This document shows, one piece after another, positions 1 through 12,300 of a stretch of DNA of 64,000 nucleotides (its first letter is position 1; each line of letters begins with the position of its first letter). The position numbers and the translations under genes were made by a program. The notes under the pieces were generated by a model. The model was given only the letters and a program-made list of their open reading frames with translations, made no database searches and had not been told where the DNA came from. Source of the DNA: Sipunculus nudus (lineage: Eukaryota; Annelida; Sipuncula; Golfingiida; Sipunculidae); the NCBI GenBank assembly GCA_026874595.1, contig CM049316.1:76764676-76828675 (forward strand), written 5' to 3'.

Positions 1-3000
1 CCCGCCTTTTTTTATATCAGCATCATAAAGAGAGTGCATTATTTCCTTAAGTATCTCTAATCTGCGGTTGTGCTTCTGTCCTCAGTAATTTAACATTTTT
101 TCTTTATGTTTAACATCAAATATCAATATTTAACAATATCATCTAGATTTCTCGTTATACATGATAGGCAGGCCTAATTAAGGTGATATTTCAGGCAGAC
201 CCTGGTCATTCAGTGACGTTTACACATTTCTGATATCTTATTCAATTAGCAGCTATGTGCATCCGCAATTGTTTCCCATTAGGGCGTCCCACTTACTGTG
301 CATTCGCTCACATTGTACGACATCTACTGCTGCCGGGTACCTTACATATATATAGAGAGAGAGGGGGGAGAGAGAGGGAGAGAAAGAGAGATAAAGAGTA
401 GAGAGAGAAACCAACAAATTCACAAGTACAGGTACAAAGTAAAGCGATTTGTAATTAAGTATTCCTTAAAGATATTCAATATGGACTTATTCTATACGAC
501 AACGCTTTCTCATATGACAATTTTATACTTTAAACAGATGGTCAAGCATCAGTTGAGAATAGGTACTGCTAGACATGAAAACGCAACTTATCAAACATGT
601 TGTATTTCTTATCTATATGCGTCAAGGGGTTACATCGTACGAGGAGGTCAACAGAAGCGTGGAGGCGTGTGTGTGTTACACGAGTGTAGTCTGTGAATAA
701 ATAACATCAGTCATTGACTGGAATGTGGGGTCAAGGCGACCACTTGCTAATTGCGATGTGTCCCCAGAGGGACACGAACTGTCCCTCTAAATACCTTATC
801 GTATTAAACTACCTCGTTATCCTCGTTACCGGGCCTATGATAGTAACAAGGATACTATTAACCAGTGGGAATAAGATTTTAAGAATGGTAAAATTGAATA
901 CTACCATGCATACAAACCACATTGTACGATCAGTTCTGTGAAAGTGTTGCAGTTTTGAAATTGAACTTGACATGCCAGAATAACTGGATGAATTCATATA
1001 TTTTATAGGACAGAGTCTGTTTGTAATAGCACCGGAAGTAATGGTTCTTCCCGTTCAAATTTCGTTGATATCATTTTAGGGCACATTTAGGCACATACAA
1101 GGAAGGTAATTTGGCAAGTTAGGCGGATATAGAAAACAATATTTGATCTCTTTCATCTAGATTTAATTTCAAAATTTATTTTCAAGGAAATATATTATTT
1201 TATCCTTGAGATTTGGCTAAGTCAATAGTGAGCGTTTGATAAAAAAAATTGACATTTAAAAAAGCTGCATGTGCACAGGCTTGTGAAAGCGGTAAAATTA
1301 GGACCATTTTTTTCCGCGGCCGAAGAGGTTTTTCTGCAGCAAAACAACGACTTTACACATATTTAAGAAAAGTAAATATGGATAAACTTTTTAATAACTA
1401 CTCGTCTGAATGATTTATACAGGAATACAAATACCCATGCGTATGAAGGACACAGTTCTACACTTGCCGCATGACCGCACACTGCATGCGCGAATATACT
1501 GATATTCATGCAAAGTTACATGCATCACGTATATGATTGATGCGTGCATGTGTTTCATACAGCATATTGACCGGTAAAAGAAACTAAAAACTTACCCTTT
1601 ATTCGAAAGAGTAAATAGACTCTCAACTGGTGGAAATGACAATTTAAATTTCCACTCACTTATATAGGTATTTACTCCAAGACAATGAACCCACTTTACA
1701 TATCATCAGCCAGTTTTATGCCAGTGCCATGGTAACGTTATCAGGGTTTACATGGTCATACAGAGGCATGAGTGAGCGCGTCATGAAATTTACTGCTCCC
1801 TGTAGTGAGCTAACTGTTGGTCACTTCCACCCCCGACCCCCCCCCCCCCCTCCCTCATATCACCATTATCTTTTAATTGATAAGGTACACGTTTTTATTT
1901 CATAGTTATGAGGGCAACAAGGAAAACGTGTTGTCTTGAACATGTGGCCATTTACACTAAACATCAACTCAAAGCGACCTAACAGTTTTCTCATAGTTTG
2001 TGACAATTGCACTATGATTATATCACACGACATGATCCAAAACGATAACAAGCAGCGACAACATGTGAATTCAGTTTAACAAAATCGACGTATAATTTGG
2101 AGTTTGACCGCAGAGAATTGTGCAAAGGTAATGGGATTGCTTTTTCTTTTCTTTTTTCTAACGAACGCCCAAGACGGTCGTCAGTCATCAAACCCTTTTT
2201 ACTTGTAAATCACATAGGGTAGACCTACAAGCGACCTTGTTGAGCCGAAAGCCATAAAATCAAGCTTTATCTCGTAGTGTCCGAATTCAGTGTGATCGGG
2301 TTACTGAATGACACGGCTGGTTCTCCATAATCTTTGCCAAAATGTTGACCGATCTAATGTTTTCTGTCATTCTTCCTCAGGTGTCTTTCTTGTTGTATTT
2401 TTTTATCCATAATTCATCCCACCATGAATCTATCATAAATTATTAGGGAAATATTTTTGAGGGAAAAATTTTGAGATGAAAGGCACTTCGGCTAAAAAGG
2501 AGTTGCTCTGGAAGCTCTGAGAAGTTTGGTTCTTTTCATATCTATCTTTCTGTTGGCCAGGTAGATATGTCATACATTTCGTGGAAAGCTGTAAAAGGTG
2601 ACCTTTGTTTTGAAGGCTTATGGATAAGAATCAACGATTGGCGGCGGTATGCACTCTTCTAGTGCTCTCTTGTAGATTTATTTAAAAACCTGAAAGTATG
2701 TTTACGAGATACTGCTAAAAGAGTGCGTGTGCAAATCATTTATGAATACGGTAACTGATTGAAGAGATTGTTATAAAAAAATATTAAGGGAAATCATAAT
2801 TACTAATATATGTGTATTAATATGATAAAAGAATCGATGATTTCTTATCATATCAGTCTTGTAACTTGCACGGAAAAATGTATGTCCTGAAAAGGAAATC
2901 TTGCAATCGCATCGACAATGAAGATAATCTTAACAGGCCTTACAACATAAACAGCTTATGTTCCAGAAAAGTCGGGTTAAGTCGTGTTTTAAGTAACATA

Positions 3001-3995
3001 TTTTTTTTATCATTTCGAATTTTTATATACTTTGGCATGTGTGAATGTTTACTGCAGATGAACTTTTTTTAAACATTTGTAAGTTCATGACATCTACACA
3101 TGGACATATCACTTTAAGGAAAGTAAAAAACATGCAGATGATTAGATCTGACATATTGTGTTGTACATACATTGTAGTTTGTATAATTCCCGCGGCTGTG
3201 GAGTATACTGAGCACTGATTTCCCTTAAACTTTTTTTTTCTTGAGACGGGATTCCTGGTTAAAAAGGTCACTAGTTGACGTGTTACAAGTTCCTGGTTCA
3301 CAAATTGCATGCCTTGTTATTCAGAGGACTATTGTTATGCCAATACTCAGTACCCATCAGCGGATAATCTTCCCTCCCCTTCGTCCTTAAATATGGAAAA
3401 TAGAAACCCAATCCATCCTTAAAACTATAAAAAAAGCGCCCGATTTTGCGTCTCGCACCATTTATTTTTTTTTCTGCAGTCATAGTCATATATGATGTTT
3501 ACTGACATACCCGGCACACATTTCCGCCTGGGCCACCTTGCCCACCCAACCGTCCTTTTCCTAAAGTCCACTATTCGCCCCTGAATCGGTAATTATACCT
3601 ATGATAAGGGCATTTACTATATTTTCATCATCGTTCATCATCGTTGGTAACCTGACTGGCAGCTATTTCCATTTGTGTTCATATAAAAGTTAGATTTTTA
3701 GGAAAATTTGTAAAATATTAGGATAAAGAAATAATTAATTAAAGTCTGTAGGTAATCTGGGACACCATGGTATCATTTTGTTCAATCCTTCGTTACCACT
3801 GTGAGAGGTGCAAATTGGAATTTACATATTCCGGTTGAAGACAAGAGTCATTTACTGGTATTGAAGCCACCTTTGTTCTTACCAGTTGAGCTGTCCTGTG
3901 TTATAAATAAGGAGCTGGTGGAAACTCATTTTGCATATATGTATGTACATCGTGATAAAACGGGAAAATATCGACGTCTGTGGTCTAGGATTAAA
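1..3995. other. No gene recognised
   Basis: AT-rich sequence with short homopolymers and an AG-rich stretch at 355-410. Short open frames have no recognisable protein and no splice-supported context. Confidence 0.6.
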
Positions 3996-4011
3996 CTACA
4001 ACACTCAATGC

Positions 4012-4624
4012 CGGGTATCGTGAGTCAAATCCTGGTATCGTGAGTCAAGCCAAGTATCGTGAGTTAAAGCCGGGTATCGTGAGTCAAAGCCGGGTATCGT
4101 GAGTCAAAGCCGGGTATCATGAGTCAAAGCCGGGTATCGTGAGTCAAAGCCGGGTATCGTGAGTGAAAGCCAGGTATCATGAGTCAAAGCCAGGTATCGT
4201 GAGTCAAAGCCGGGTATCGTGAGTCAAATCCGGGTATCGTGAGTCAAAGCCGGGTATCGTGAGTTAAAGCCAGGTATCATGAGTCAAAGCCAGTAATCGT
4301 GAGTCAAAGCCAGGTACCTTGAGTCAAAGCCAGGTACCGTGAGTCAAAGCCAGGTATCGTGAGTCAAAGCCAGTAATCGTGAGTCAAAGCCAAGTATCGT
4401 GAGTCAAAGCCAGGTATCGTGAGTCAAAGCCAGGTATCGTTGGTCAAAGCCAGGTTTCGTGAGTCAGAGCCAGGTTTCGTGAGTCAAAGCCGGGTATCAT
4501 GAGTCAAAGCTGGGTATCGTGAGTCAAAGCCGGTAATCGTGAGTCAAAGCCGGGTATCGGGAGTCAAAGCCGCGTATCGTGAGTAAAAGCCGGGTATCGG
4601 GAGTCAAAGCCGGGTATCGTCAGT
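4012..4624. repeat. 20-bp minisatellite, about 31 copies, carrying AP-1 motifs
   Basis: Unit close to GGGTATCGTGAGTCAAAGCC, in strict 20-bp register from about 4061 to 4620 with small variants (CAGGTATC, CAGTAATC, GGTTTCGT). By eye about 23 units keep TGAGTCA, the AP-1/TRE consensus. No gene adjoins it. Frames crossing it are artefacts of the repeat. Confidence 0.95.
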
Positions 4625-4740
4625 CCGAATATCCGAGCGGTAGAGGGACCCATTCAGGGTGAGCGTTCTGCAAGCTTAATGATATGGTCGTGCCCCACGG
4701 TGCATGGTGTATTGCTAAGAAAACTAGTGCGTCCTGAGCA
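4622..4740 (+). repeat. SINE-like remnant after the minisatellite
   Basis: Shares a core (CAGGGTGAGCG.TCTGCA, then TAATG and GGTCGTGCCC.ACG) with the tRNA-headed SINE at 46883-47070. The head part here (CCGAGCGGTAGAGGGACC) is degraded. Confidence 0.55.
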
Positions 4741-5194
4741 ATTTCATGATGATATTATCAAGCAAAAGGGCACTCAGGACCCGCAGTATGCTTTCCTTTA
4801 TAATAGGTTATGGCTTAGTTAAACATGAAACCTGCTTGCAGAACAGGTTTAGGTGGTCACTAAGGAAAACCGGACTCCGTTGTTAGTCGTCTGGTGGAAA
4901 CAGGAGAGTGTCCCGCATCATTCAAATAAAATACCTGACTGCTTACTTAACTGTTTACTTACCTAAAACGTCACTGACTTGTCACCTAACCGTCCTCGCT
5001 ATGGTGACCTGATTCATCTCTTGGGATTCGTTCTTCCTACAGAATTCAGATGCTCGCACCCTCCATTGTCCTTGGCCACTGGAAAAGTGGAAGAGCCTTC
5101 AAGTATTTATCGAATGTTTGACACTTCTCTTCAAATATTCCCTTAACAGAACATTATAAAACTATAATACGGGTAGTCGACAAGCGACTACGTG

Positions 5195-5960
5195 TATCCA
5201 CCGAAATCAGAGTGGTACGGGTGAATTGAGGCATTGACAAGAGTGATTTTTACCCTAGATAGACAAATAGATGGACACCATGCAAAAAAGGTCGCAGGTG
5301 GCGCTATCAGTTTATGTATTATAAAGAGCTATGTAAAATGTATACACATGCACAATTTCAGGTCGATATGTCAAACCAATCCTGAGATATAAACATGGAT
5401 GTCTGCAGGGTAAATGAAATTGTAATTGATGCCACCGAAATATCTATCCAAGATGTATAAAGTATACACATGCAAAATTTCAGACGGATAAGTCAAACAA
5501 TGCACTGCCGAGATATGTACCCCAGACAGACACACAGATACACACCATGCAAAAACGGTTACAGTTGGTGTCACATATATTTTGTAAGATAAAGAGCTAT
5601 TCTAGATAAGATCTATACACATGCACAATTTCAGGCCGTTGGGTCAAACAAGCCCTGAGATATTAGCATGAATGTCCATAGCATAAACATGAGTGTAGCT
5701 TGCACCATTTGTCATATAAACGAAAGAAAAAACTATCCAAGTTGAGTACACATGCAAAATGGCAGGTGGATAGTCCTACCACCGCAAAGATATGAGTGAT
5801 TTTAACCCAAGGCAGACGAATAGATGGAGGCTGTGCGAAAATGGTTGCAGATGGCGCCACCCCGTCTTGTGAATGATATAGAGCTACACTAATGCACAAT
5901 TTCAGCCCGATTGGTCAGACAAGTCCCAGGATATATGGGTTAATGTGCGAAAACTATAGA
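5195..5960. repeat. Dimeric tandem repeat, period about 273 bp
   Basis: Two alternating unit types: one with CACATGCACAATTTCAGG (5345, 5618, and TGCACAATTTCAGCCC at 5891), the other with CACATGCAAAA (5467, 5749) followed by AGACAGAC..ATAGA and ACCATGCAAAAA.GGT. Same-type units are 273-282 bp apart. Most units close with a GAGCTA-type sequence. Confidence 0.75.
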
Positions 5961-6329
5961 CATATGTCTATGCTGAAAACAGACCAACAGATAGACGCTA
6001 GTCAGAGTGGAAAGGTCAGAGGTCAACAAAAATGAGGGCACAGCAGTTCACATGTGACCTGATCATAATTCCCTGTTTCATAAAATTTGGTCCAGGAGTT
6101 CTCCGGAAACCTCTGCTGCGGGGACGGGGGCGTCCGCCTGAAAACATGGTCCAACCATGCAGACGGTAACGTAAAAGGATAAGACAATCTATTTACAACT
6201 CACTTCAGATGAATAGGTCATACCTGCTAAATGCTGAATTGGTATAAAAAGGTGCGATCTTTCAAATTACCTCTCCTCTCTGTCTTCTGTACTGTCTATC
6301 TGTCCCTACCACTGTCACACACTCATATT

Positions 6330-6442
<113 letters not shown>

Positions 6443-7251
6443 ATAACGAGGGATTAGGACACCGTATCACGACAGTTATATACGAGTCAAAAGTGTACAG
6501 TTCCTGCAGTGCTTTGATGTGACTATAAACGGAAGCCATATCCAATTAGAGAGCTCGTGCGTATGGGACGAACACAATTTGAGAAAAGCCTCATAAATAA
6601 ATGAATGTTTTACGGAATCATGTTTTTGCAGATTAACTTTAGTGAACGTGATTTCTTTATTTTAACTGTTTAAGTAATACGGAGAATAAATTTAACTTTC
6701 TGTTGTTCATGTGCAGAAATTCCGAAATTGGAGCACATCTCGAACAGGTGATTTGAACAAAAAAGATATATCTCGCTCAATCTTATGGTCCATAAATCGA
6801 ATAAAGAATAGTGTTATGTCCTGAGACATATTGTCTTTGTGGTTAACAAATGTGCGGGGGTCCCCTTCGGGTACAGAGACCCTCAAATGAAGGCGCAAAA
6901 TTAAATACATAAAAACAAGAAAAGATGAAAAAGAAAGCATACATGTGTACTTACACATCCTTGTAAATTAGGTGTTAGTCTTTATGAAGTCGAGTCCCTT
7001 CTCTATACATGTCGTTCAAACTCTAAACCATTTACAATTTAGTGACTTTATGAAATCCTGCATGTTAATAAGTGGAATGTTACATGCCAAAATTATCTGA
7101 TCTTTGTTCTGTAATGACAGTTGCTTGGTTATACAAGCATACCAAAAACTGATGGACCATTTGATATGGTCTATTTCAATTTGACCTATGGGTAAACAAA
7201 GCTACACTTTATCATACAATACGCTTAGATCAAATAAAAAAAAGTCTAACA

Positions 7252-7288
<37 letters not shown>

Positions 7289-7290
7289 CG
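7252..7290. repeat. Poly-C followed by (CT)n
   Basis: Run of C then about 14 CT units. Confidence 0.9.
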
Positions 7291-8467
7291 TATATATAGA
7301 TGCTATTTCACTCACATCATGAACAAAATAAATCATGTTCGTCCTTCATTATGCACATTATCTCATTTCCATCTAACTCGGAATACCGTCCTAATTTCCT
7401 GTTCTTAATACCTCAATAATTACAGAATGCAAATGTTATGTGTTTATAAATATTTGAAGACTCTGTGTTTGTCAGGCTTAACTATAGTTACTTCTACAAT
7501 CCTACATTTTATCCATTAATCTAAAGTATCTTCACATTTTTTTCAATTTTTTTCCTTCTCGAATAAAGAATACTATTACAATATTATAATAGGTTGGAAT
7601 ATTATAATTTTATTTATTTCATTATATTCCCCCACTAGTAATTATTGATATTATCGAAGAATTTAGATTAGTTTATAGATATGTCCCATCTTGATTTATT
7701 GGATTTTAACTTTATCATATTTAACAATATTTAAAAATAAATGTGAATTATTTTTTTTAATTGAGCCACAACTACTTATGCTAAGCATTTTGGACGGCCT
7801 TATTACACAGTTTTCTATAAAATGATACTTGTGAACGAAACATAGGTATTACATTCTTCAATAATTTATAGTGAGATAGTTACAGATGTTTTATTGAACG
7901 TATAAAAAAGCACAAGGTCGTTCTTGTAATGATACAAATATAATATCAAAAGCATAGAAAATAACAATATGTCTGCTAAGTTATGGTAAACAAATGCAGG
8001 GTTGTAACACATATTGTTTATATAAAATGTTTACTTAAAGCAATGTTTACATGCAGAAAAAGACTAGAACAATATGAAGAATATACGTGTATACATGAGC
8101 TATTTTCTTACCAGCTTCACTGATAAATTATTACGATACAAAATTTGGCATGAAATAAATAAAAAACATATTTGAATGAGAATGGTATTTTTGTTAGTCT
8201 GTTGGCTCTTTGTCATTTTTTTCTTAATAATTAATGCACCACACGCACATGACAACCGAAGACATATCTCACGTAAAAACAATCTTCATCTTTAACCTTT
8301 TGAAATCTCCAAAGTCTTGTATGTAGCCTTCTGTGTTGAACATCTATGGATGCAGACTTAGTATTAATATTACCTCAAGTGTCTTTTGTACTGAAATTTC
8401 TATTTTTATATCAAGAATAAATATATGTCACCTATATTAACGGGCAGCGTTTTTGTTCGTGTTGGTT

Positions 8468-9396
8468 TTAAGGATTTTGTGTGTAGGCCATATTGGTTGC
8501 TCCCTTTTCCTCTGTATTCAGTTCGACGTCAACTCGGAAGCTGGTGATTTTCTTCTTGCAGGGACAACATTTACAGGCGCGACAACCTTCCGTCTTCTTC
8601 CGAAGAAAGGTAAATCCTCGGTCATAAAATTCGAGAGTAAAAACAGGAATATTGTCCCAGCTACGAAGTTTTTCTGGCAGGAACTCTGGTCTCTTCCTTT
8701 GTAGAACTGTGACAACGGCAACGAAAATGAGGAATATCACAACGAGGCCTGCTACCAGGACAAGGTAGGGCCAGCCAGCCAGCGACAACCCGAACACGAC
8801 GAGTGGAAGAAAGAAAAACATCACGATTAGGTACATAACCGCGAACCAGCGGTACCTTGCAGTCTTATTACCCAATCCTTTGGCCATCTTGATTGGTATC
8901 CGTCTGAGTGGGGGTATAGGGTAAAAGAGGATGATGCCAGAGATGTTGAAGAACAGGTGGCAAAGCGCCAAGCGGAGAGCGTCTCTGAATTTCGCCTGGC
9001 TGGCCACAAGAGCAGCTAAGATTCCTGTGATTGTTGTACCAATGTTTGACCCGAGAGTGAGAGGATACATCCGTTCTATTGTGATCATCCCCAACCCGAC
9101 CAACGGAGTCAGCGTCGATGTAAACACAGAACTGCTCTGTACTACGATAGTCAAACCAGCACCGACTATTATTGCTAAATATCCGGTCAGGAACGCTGCG
9201 TAGCCGGGGAATTCGGCATTGATGACACGTTTGACCGCCAGGGCTAGAGGTCCGCCCAGCAGAGACTGGAGAACTTTAACCATGATGATTAAAGCCAATA
9301 TAAGTATAATTAATGCTGCCAGTAAGAGTATGACGCCGACAGCCGCCTCAGACAGCGATGACCATGGCGTCCCCTGACCGTGAAATAAGAAGGAAC
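8468..9396 (-). CDS. Gene A last exon: second repeat and C-tail
   Basis: Starts after a TATCCAG acceptor and runs to TAA at 8470-8468. Encodes [11 protein letters not shown], the membrane segments of the second repeat with [40 protein letters not shown] and [12 protein letters not shown], then the cysteine cluster [12 protein letters not shown] and a short tail ending in AYTQNP. The Cys-rich tail and the RYRWFAV block resemble NaPi-IIb. A possible poly(A) signal lies at 7895-7890 on this strand. Confidence 0.96.
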
Positions 9397-12300
9397 CTGG
9401 ATAAAAACAGAGTCTTGTTAATTTACGTATTACTTCACCGGTTCCACCAAAACTTGGCCATTGGTTTTAAATTTTGTAAAATTGAGACTTGCTTAATCTT
9501 TGAGCAAACGTTAACCAATATTACCGATATAAGAAATGTACATGCTGCCAATCGGGTCATGTTTTAAATGTTCTTTTTATTTGCTTTTCTTATTATGTGC
9601 CAATTTTCACAAAAGTGGTAACTGCAATCTGTCAAAGCATACAAGATATATAAAATGATGTCAGGTTTATGGTTTGAATTTTTTCAATCTTTTTCTAGGA
9701 AGGAAAGGTTCTCAGCCATTTTTATTTTCCCCGATTACTTTTTTGCCTCCCCAAAAAACAGATAAGTTTTTTGTTCAATATAAGAGACAACCATTGTTCA
9801 AACCAAGCAGTTTAATCAGACCAAGTTAACGTACCTGTAATTGGCGTTTGTTATTTATCTTCTATGTATTGAAATAGGGAACAAGTGTCCGTATTACTGA
9901 CAATATATCTTCACTAATGACCTTAAAAATTAATAATTAGTGACAGATTTACTTTTGTTCAAATCGCACATTTTAAATATCAAGGGCACGTGAATGCGGA
10001 AAGAACAATATATCACGTACATGCGGTTGAAGCTGTTTCGTTGGTGATTTTGTATGTCACAGTAGTCATGTTAGTAATGTTGGATGTCGTCATCGTGACG
10101 TCATACGCCCAATAGTACTGACGGCTAGTACCAGTTACATTTTTGAACAACTGCTGAGCTTCTTGAGCTGAAATAGATTGACCAATTAGTTTTTAATCAA
10201 GTATGCCTCGAATATTTTGAGCATCTAAATTGTGGAGGACAATTTTTGCCTAAAGGATCCTTTCCATCTCGCCTTGCCTTAATGCAAAATCAGTGACTTA
10301 AGTATTCTCCGTCAAACGCATTCAAAACATGGTGAAATCGTCATTAATTTCCCATTAAATGTCACCGGAAAGTGTCGCGTCACAAAGACCTAAAACTTCC
10401 ATGATATAATGAATGCAGTATTGATTTCTAAAATTGAATTGTATATAAAATGAGAAATATTTATGCATTTTATAGAGGCGAGATGAATATTCTAAATTAT
10501 GATATAGCTAGGAATTTTACATAAAATCCTAAATAAACTGTAAAAAACACAAGTGTCCGATATTTGGTAGAAATAAAGGTGTTAAACAATATCGTTGTGC
10601 TGTAAGAGTTGGGCTCTGCATTCATTTATTTTGTATTTCTATGTAAAAATGTTTGACATTATAAATAATCGCAAAGTTTATCAAGTAAATGATTCAGCCA
10701 TGGACAGTAACTCGGTTAAATAAACACTGCCCCAATGTGCGATCGTATGATGATGAACGTACAATCGTGAAAAGTCCGTTCCACGTTGTACGTGGTCTCC
10801 TTGCACCAGTACTTCAGCATCGTCCTCTTCCGTCGGTCACTTTTCGTTGCCACAGCTTCGATTACTTTACTGTCAATCTTAAACACATATATTATTATAA
10901 AAACGTAGTTATTTTGACACCGTTATAGCGAATATAGTGCACTCTTTTACTTTTCAGACGGTTTATAATTATTCCATTAATTTGTGATTGATTTGTCCAT
11001 GCAATTACCTGTAATTTAAGAAGCAGTGATCCGATGATGACACAATCATTACACTAAAGTAATTAGGCAGTTTATTTTCTTTTAGCATCATGGTCGGCTA
11101 AATGGCAAGCCGAATATATTTAACCTAAAATGTCTTCCTGACTCATAATGTTAATATAACACTCTATTGAAAGGAAATGTTACCATAATTTCGTCTAAAG
11201 GTATTAAATGTTTACCGTAGAAAGGTTAAGAATTAGTGAGCTAGCGCCAGACAACTGCTAGAAATGTGATGGGTTAATATTGTTCAACCTTGGTCCCAGT
11301 GTTTCCTGGTGGCTCAGCAGTAACTTTGAGAAAATTTCAATACAACATTCCAATTTTGTTAATACTTTAGCGAAAATAATGTCATTTTACGAGGGTGGTT
11401 ACAATATTTCACTAAAGGACTAATACTGTCTTCATTCCTATCTCTATATAATTTAACCTCGGACGGAATGTGTTGAAGTCTCTTCTAGAAATATCATTCT
11501 TGTCATATTTGTCATGAATTCTAGTTAATTTTATTTAATATGATAACTTCGAATCAGCTGACCTCTCTTCGTGGTGACACCAAGTTTCTGGCTGTTACGT
11601 ACTAATTACATTACTCTTTTGGGAAACTTAAGGGTCACAAAAAACAGGGATACGAAAACATTACAGTTGGGATGCTTTTCAATGTTCACTTTCATGTCAC
11701 TTCAATAGCCTTTCGTTTTACAAGTTCTATTAAATTTCGCAATACCTGAACAATAAGATTAGTGAAGGGTCTGGTCAAGGCCTTCAACATGTCCGGTGGT
11801 TTCTGGCCTTGCCTGTACTGGAGGTTTTCAGTGATGACTCCAGAGAGACGCTCTAAGTACCTTGAGGCGGCCTCTAGCGGTAGAAGTATGATAACTGTGA
11901 GCCAGTTAAACGCGTCATGGACGGTCGCTCCGGCGAAGGCTCGTCTGTACTCATCTCTGTCCCCGGACTGTGCCAGCGACACGATGGTGTTAGTGACGGA
12001 CGTTCCGATGTTGGCCCCCATTATGATCGGGATCCCCTGACGTAGAGTGATCACTGTCAGATAGAAAATACTGTCATTATACTGTCAAATATCAGATACT
12101 AATGTTATTTGACTGTCAAATATCAAATACTGATGTCATTATACTGTCAAATATCAGATACTAATGTCATTATACTGTCCAATATCAGCTACTAATGTCA
12201 TTAGACTGTCAAATATCAAATACTGATGTCATTATACTGTCAAGTATGAAATACATAATTATACTGTCATATAATATACTTATGTAGATGTATTAGTATT

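Noticed and set aside
298-696. 132-codon frame near the left edge
   Set aside because: Starts in an AG-rich repeat and shows no protein feature.
4012-4624. Regular repeat array as a possible CRISPR
   Set aside because: Units are contiguous 20-mers with no unique spacers, and the DNA is eukaryotic; it is a minisatellite.
8931-9203. 90-codon plus-strand frame
   Set aside because: Antisense of the last exon of gene A, whose reading frame is clearly conserved SLC34.
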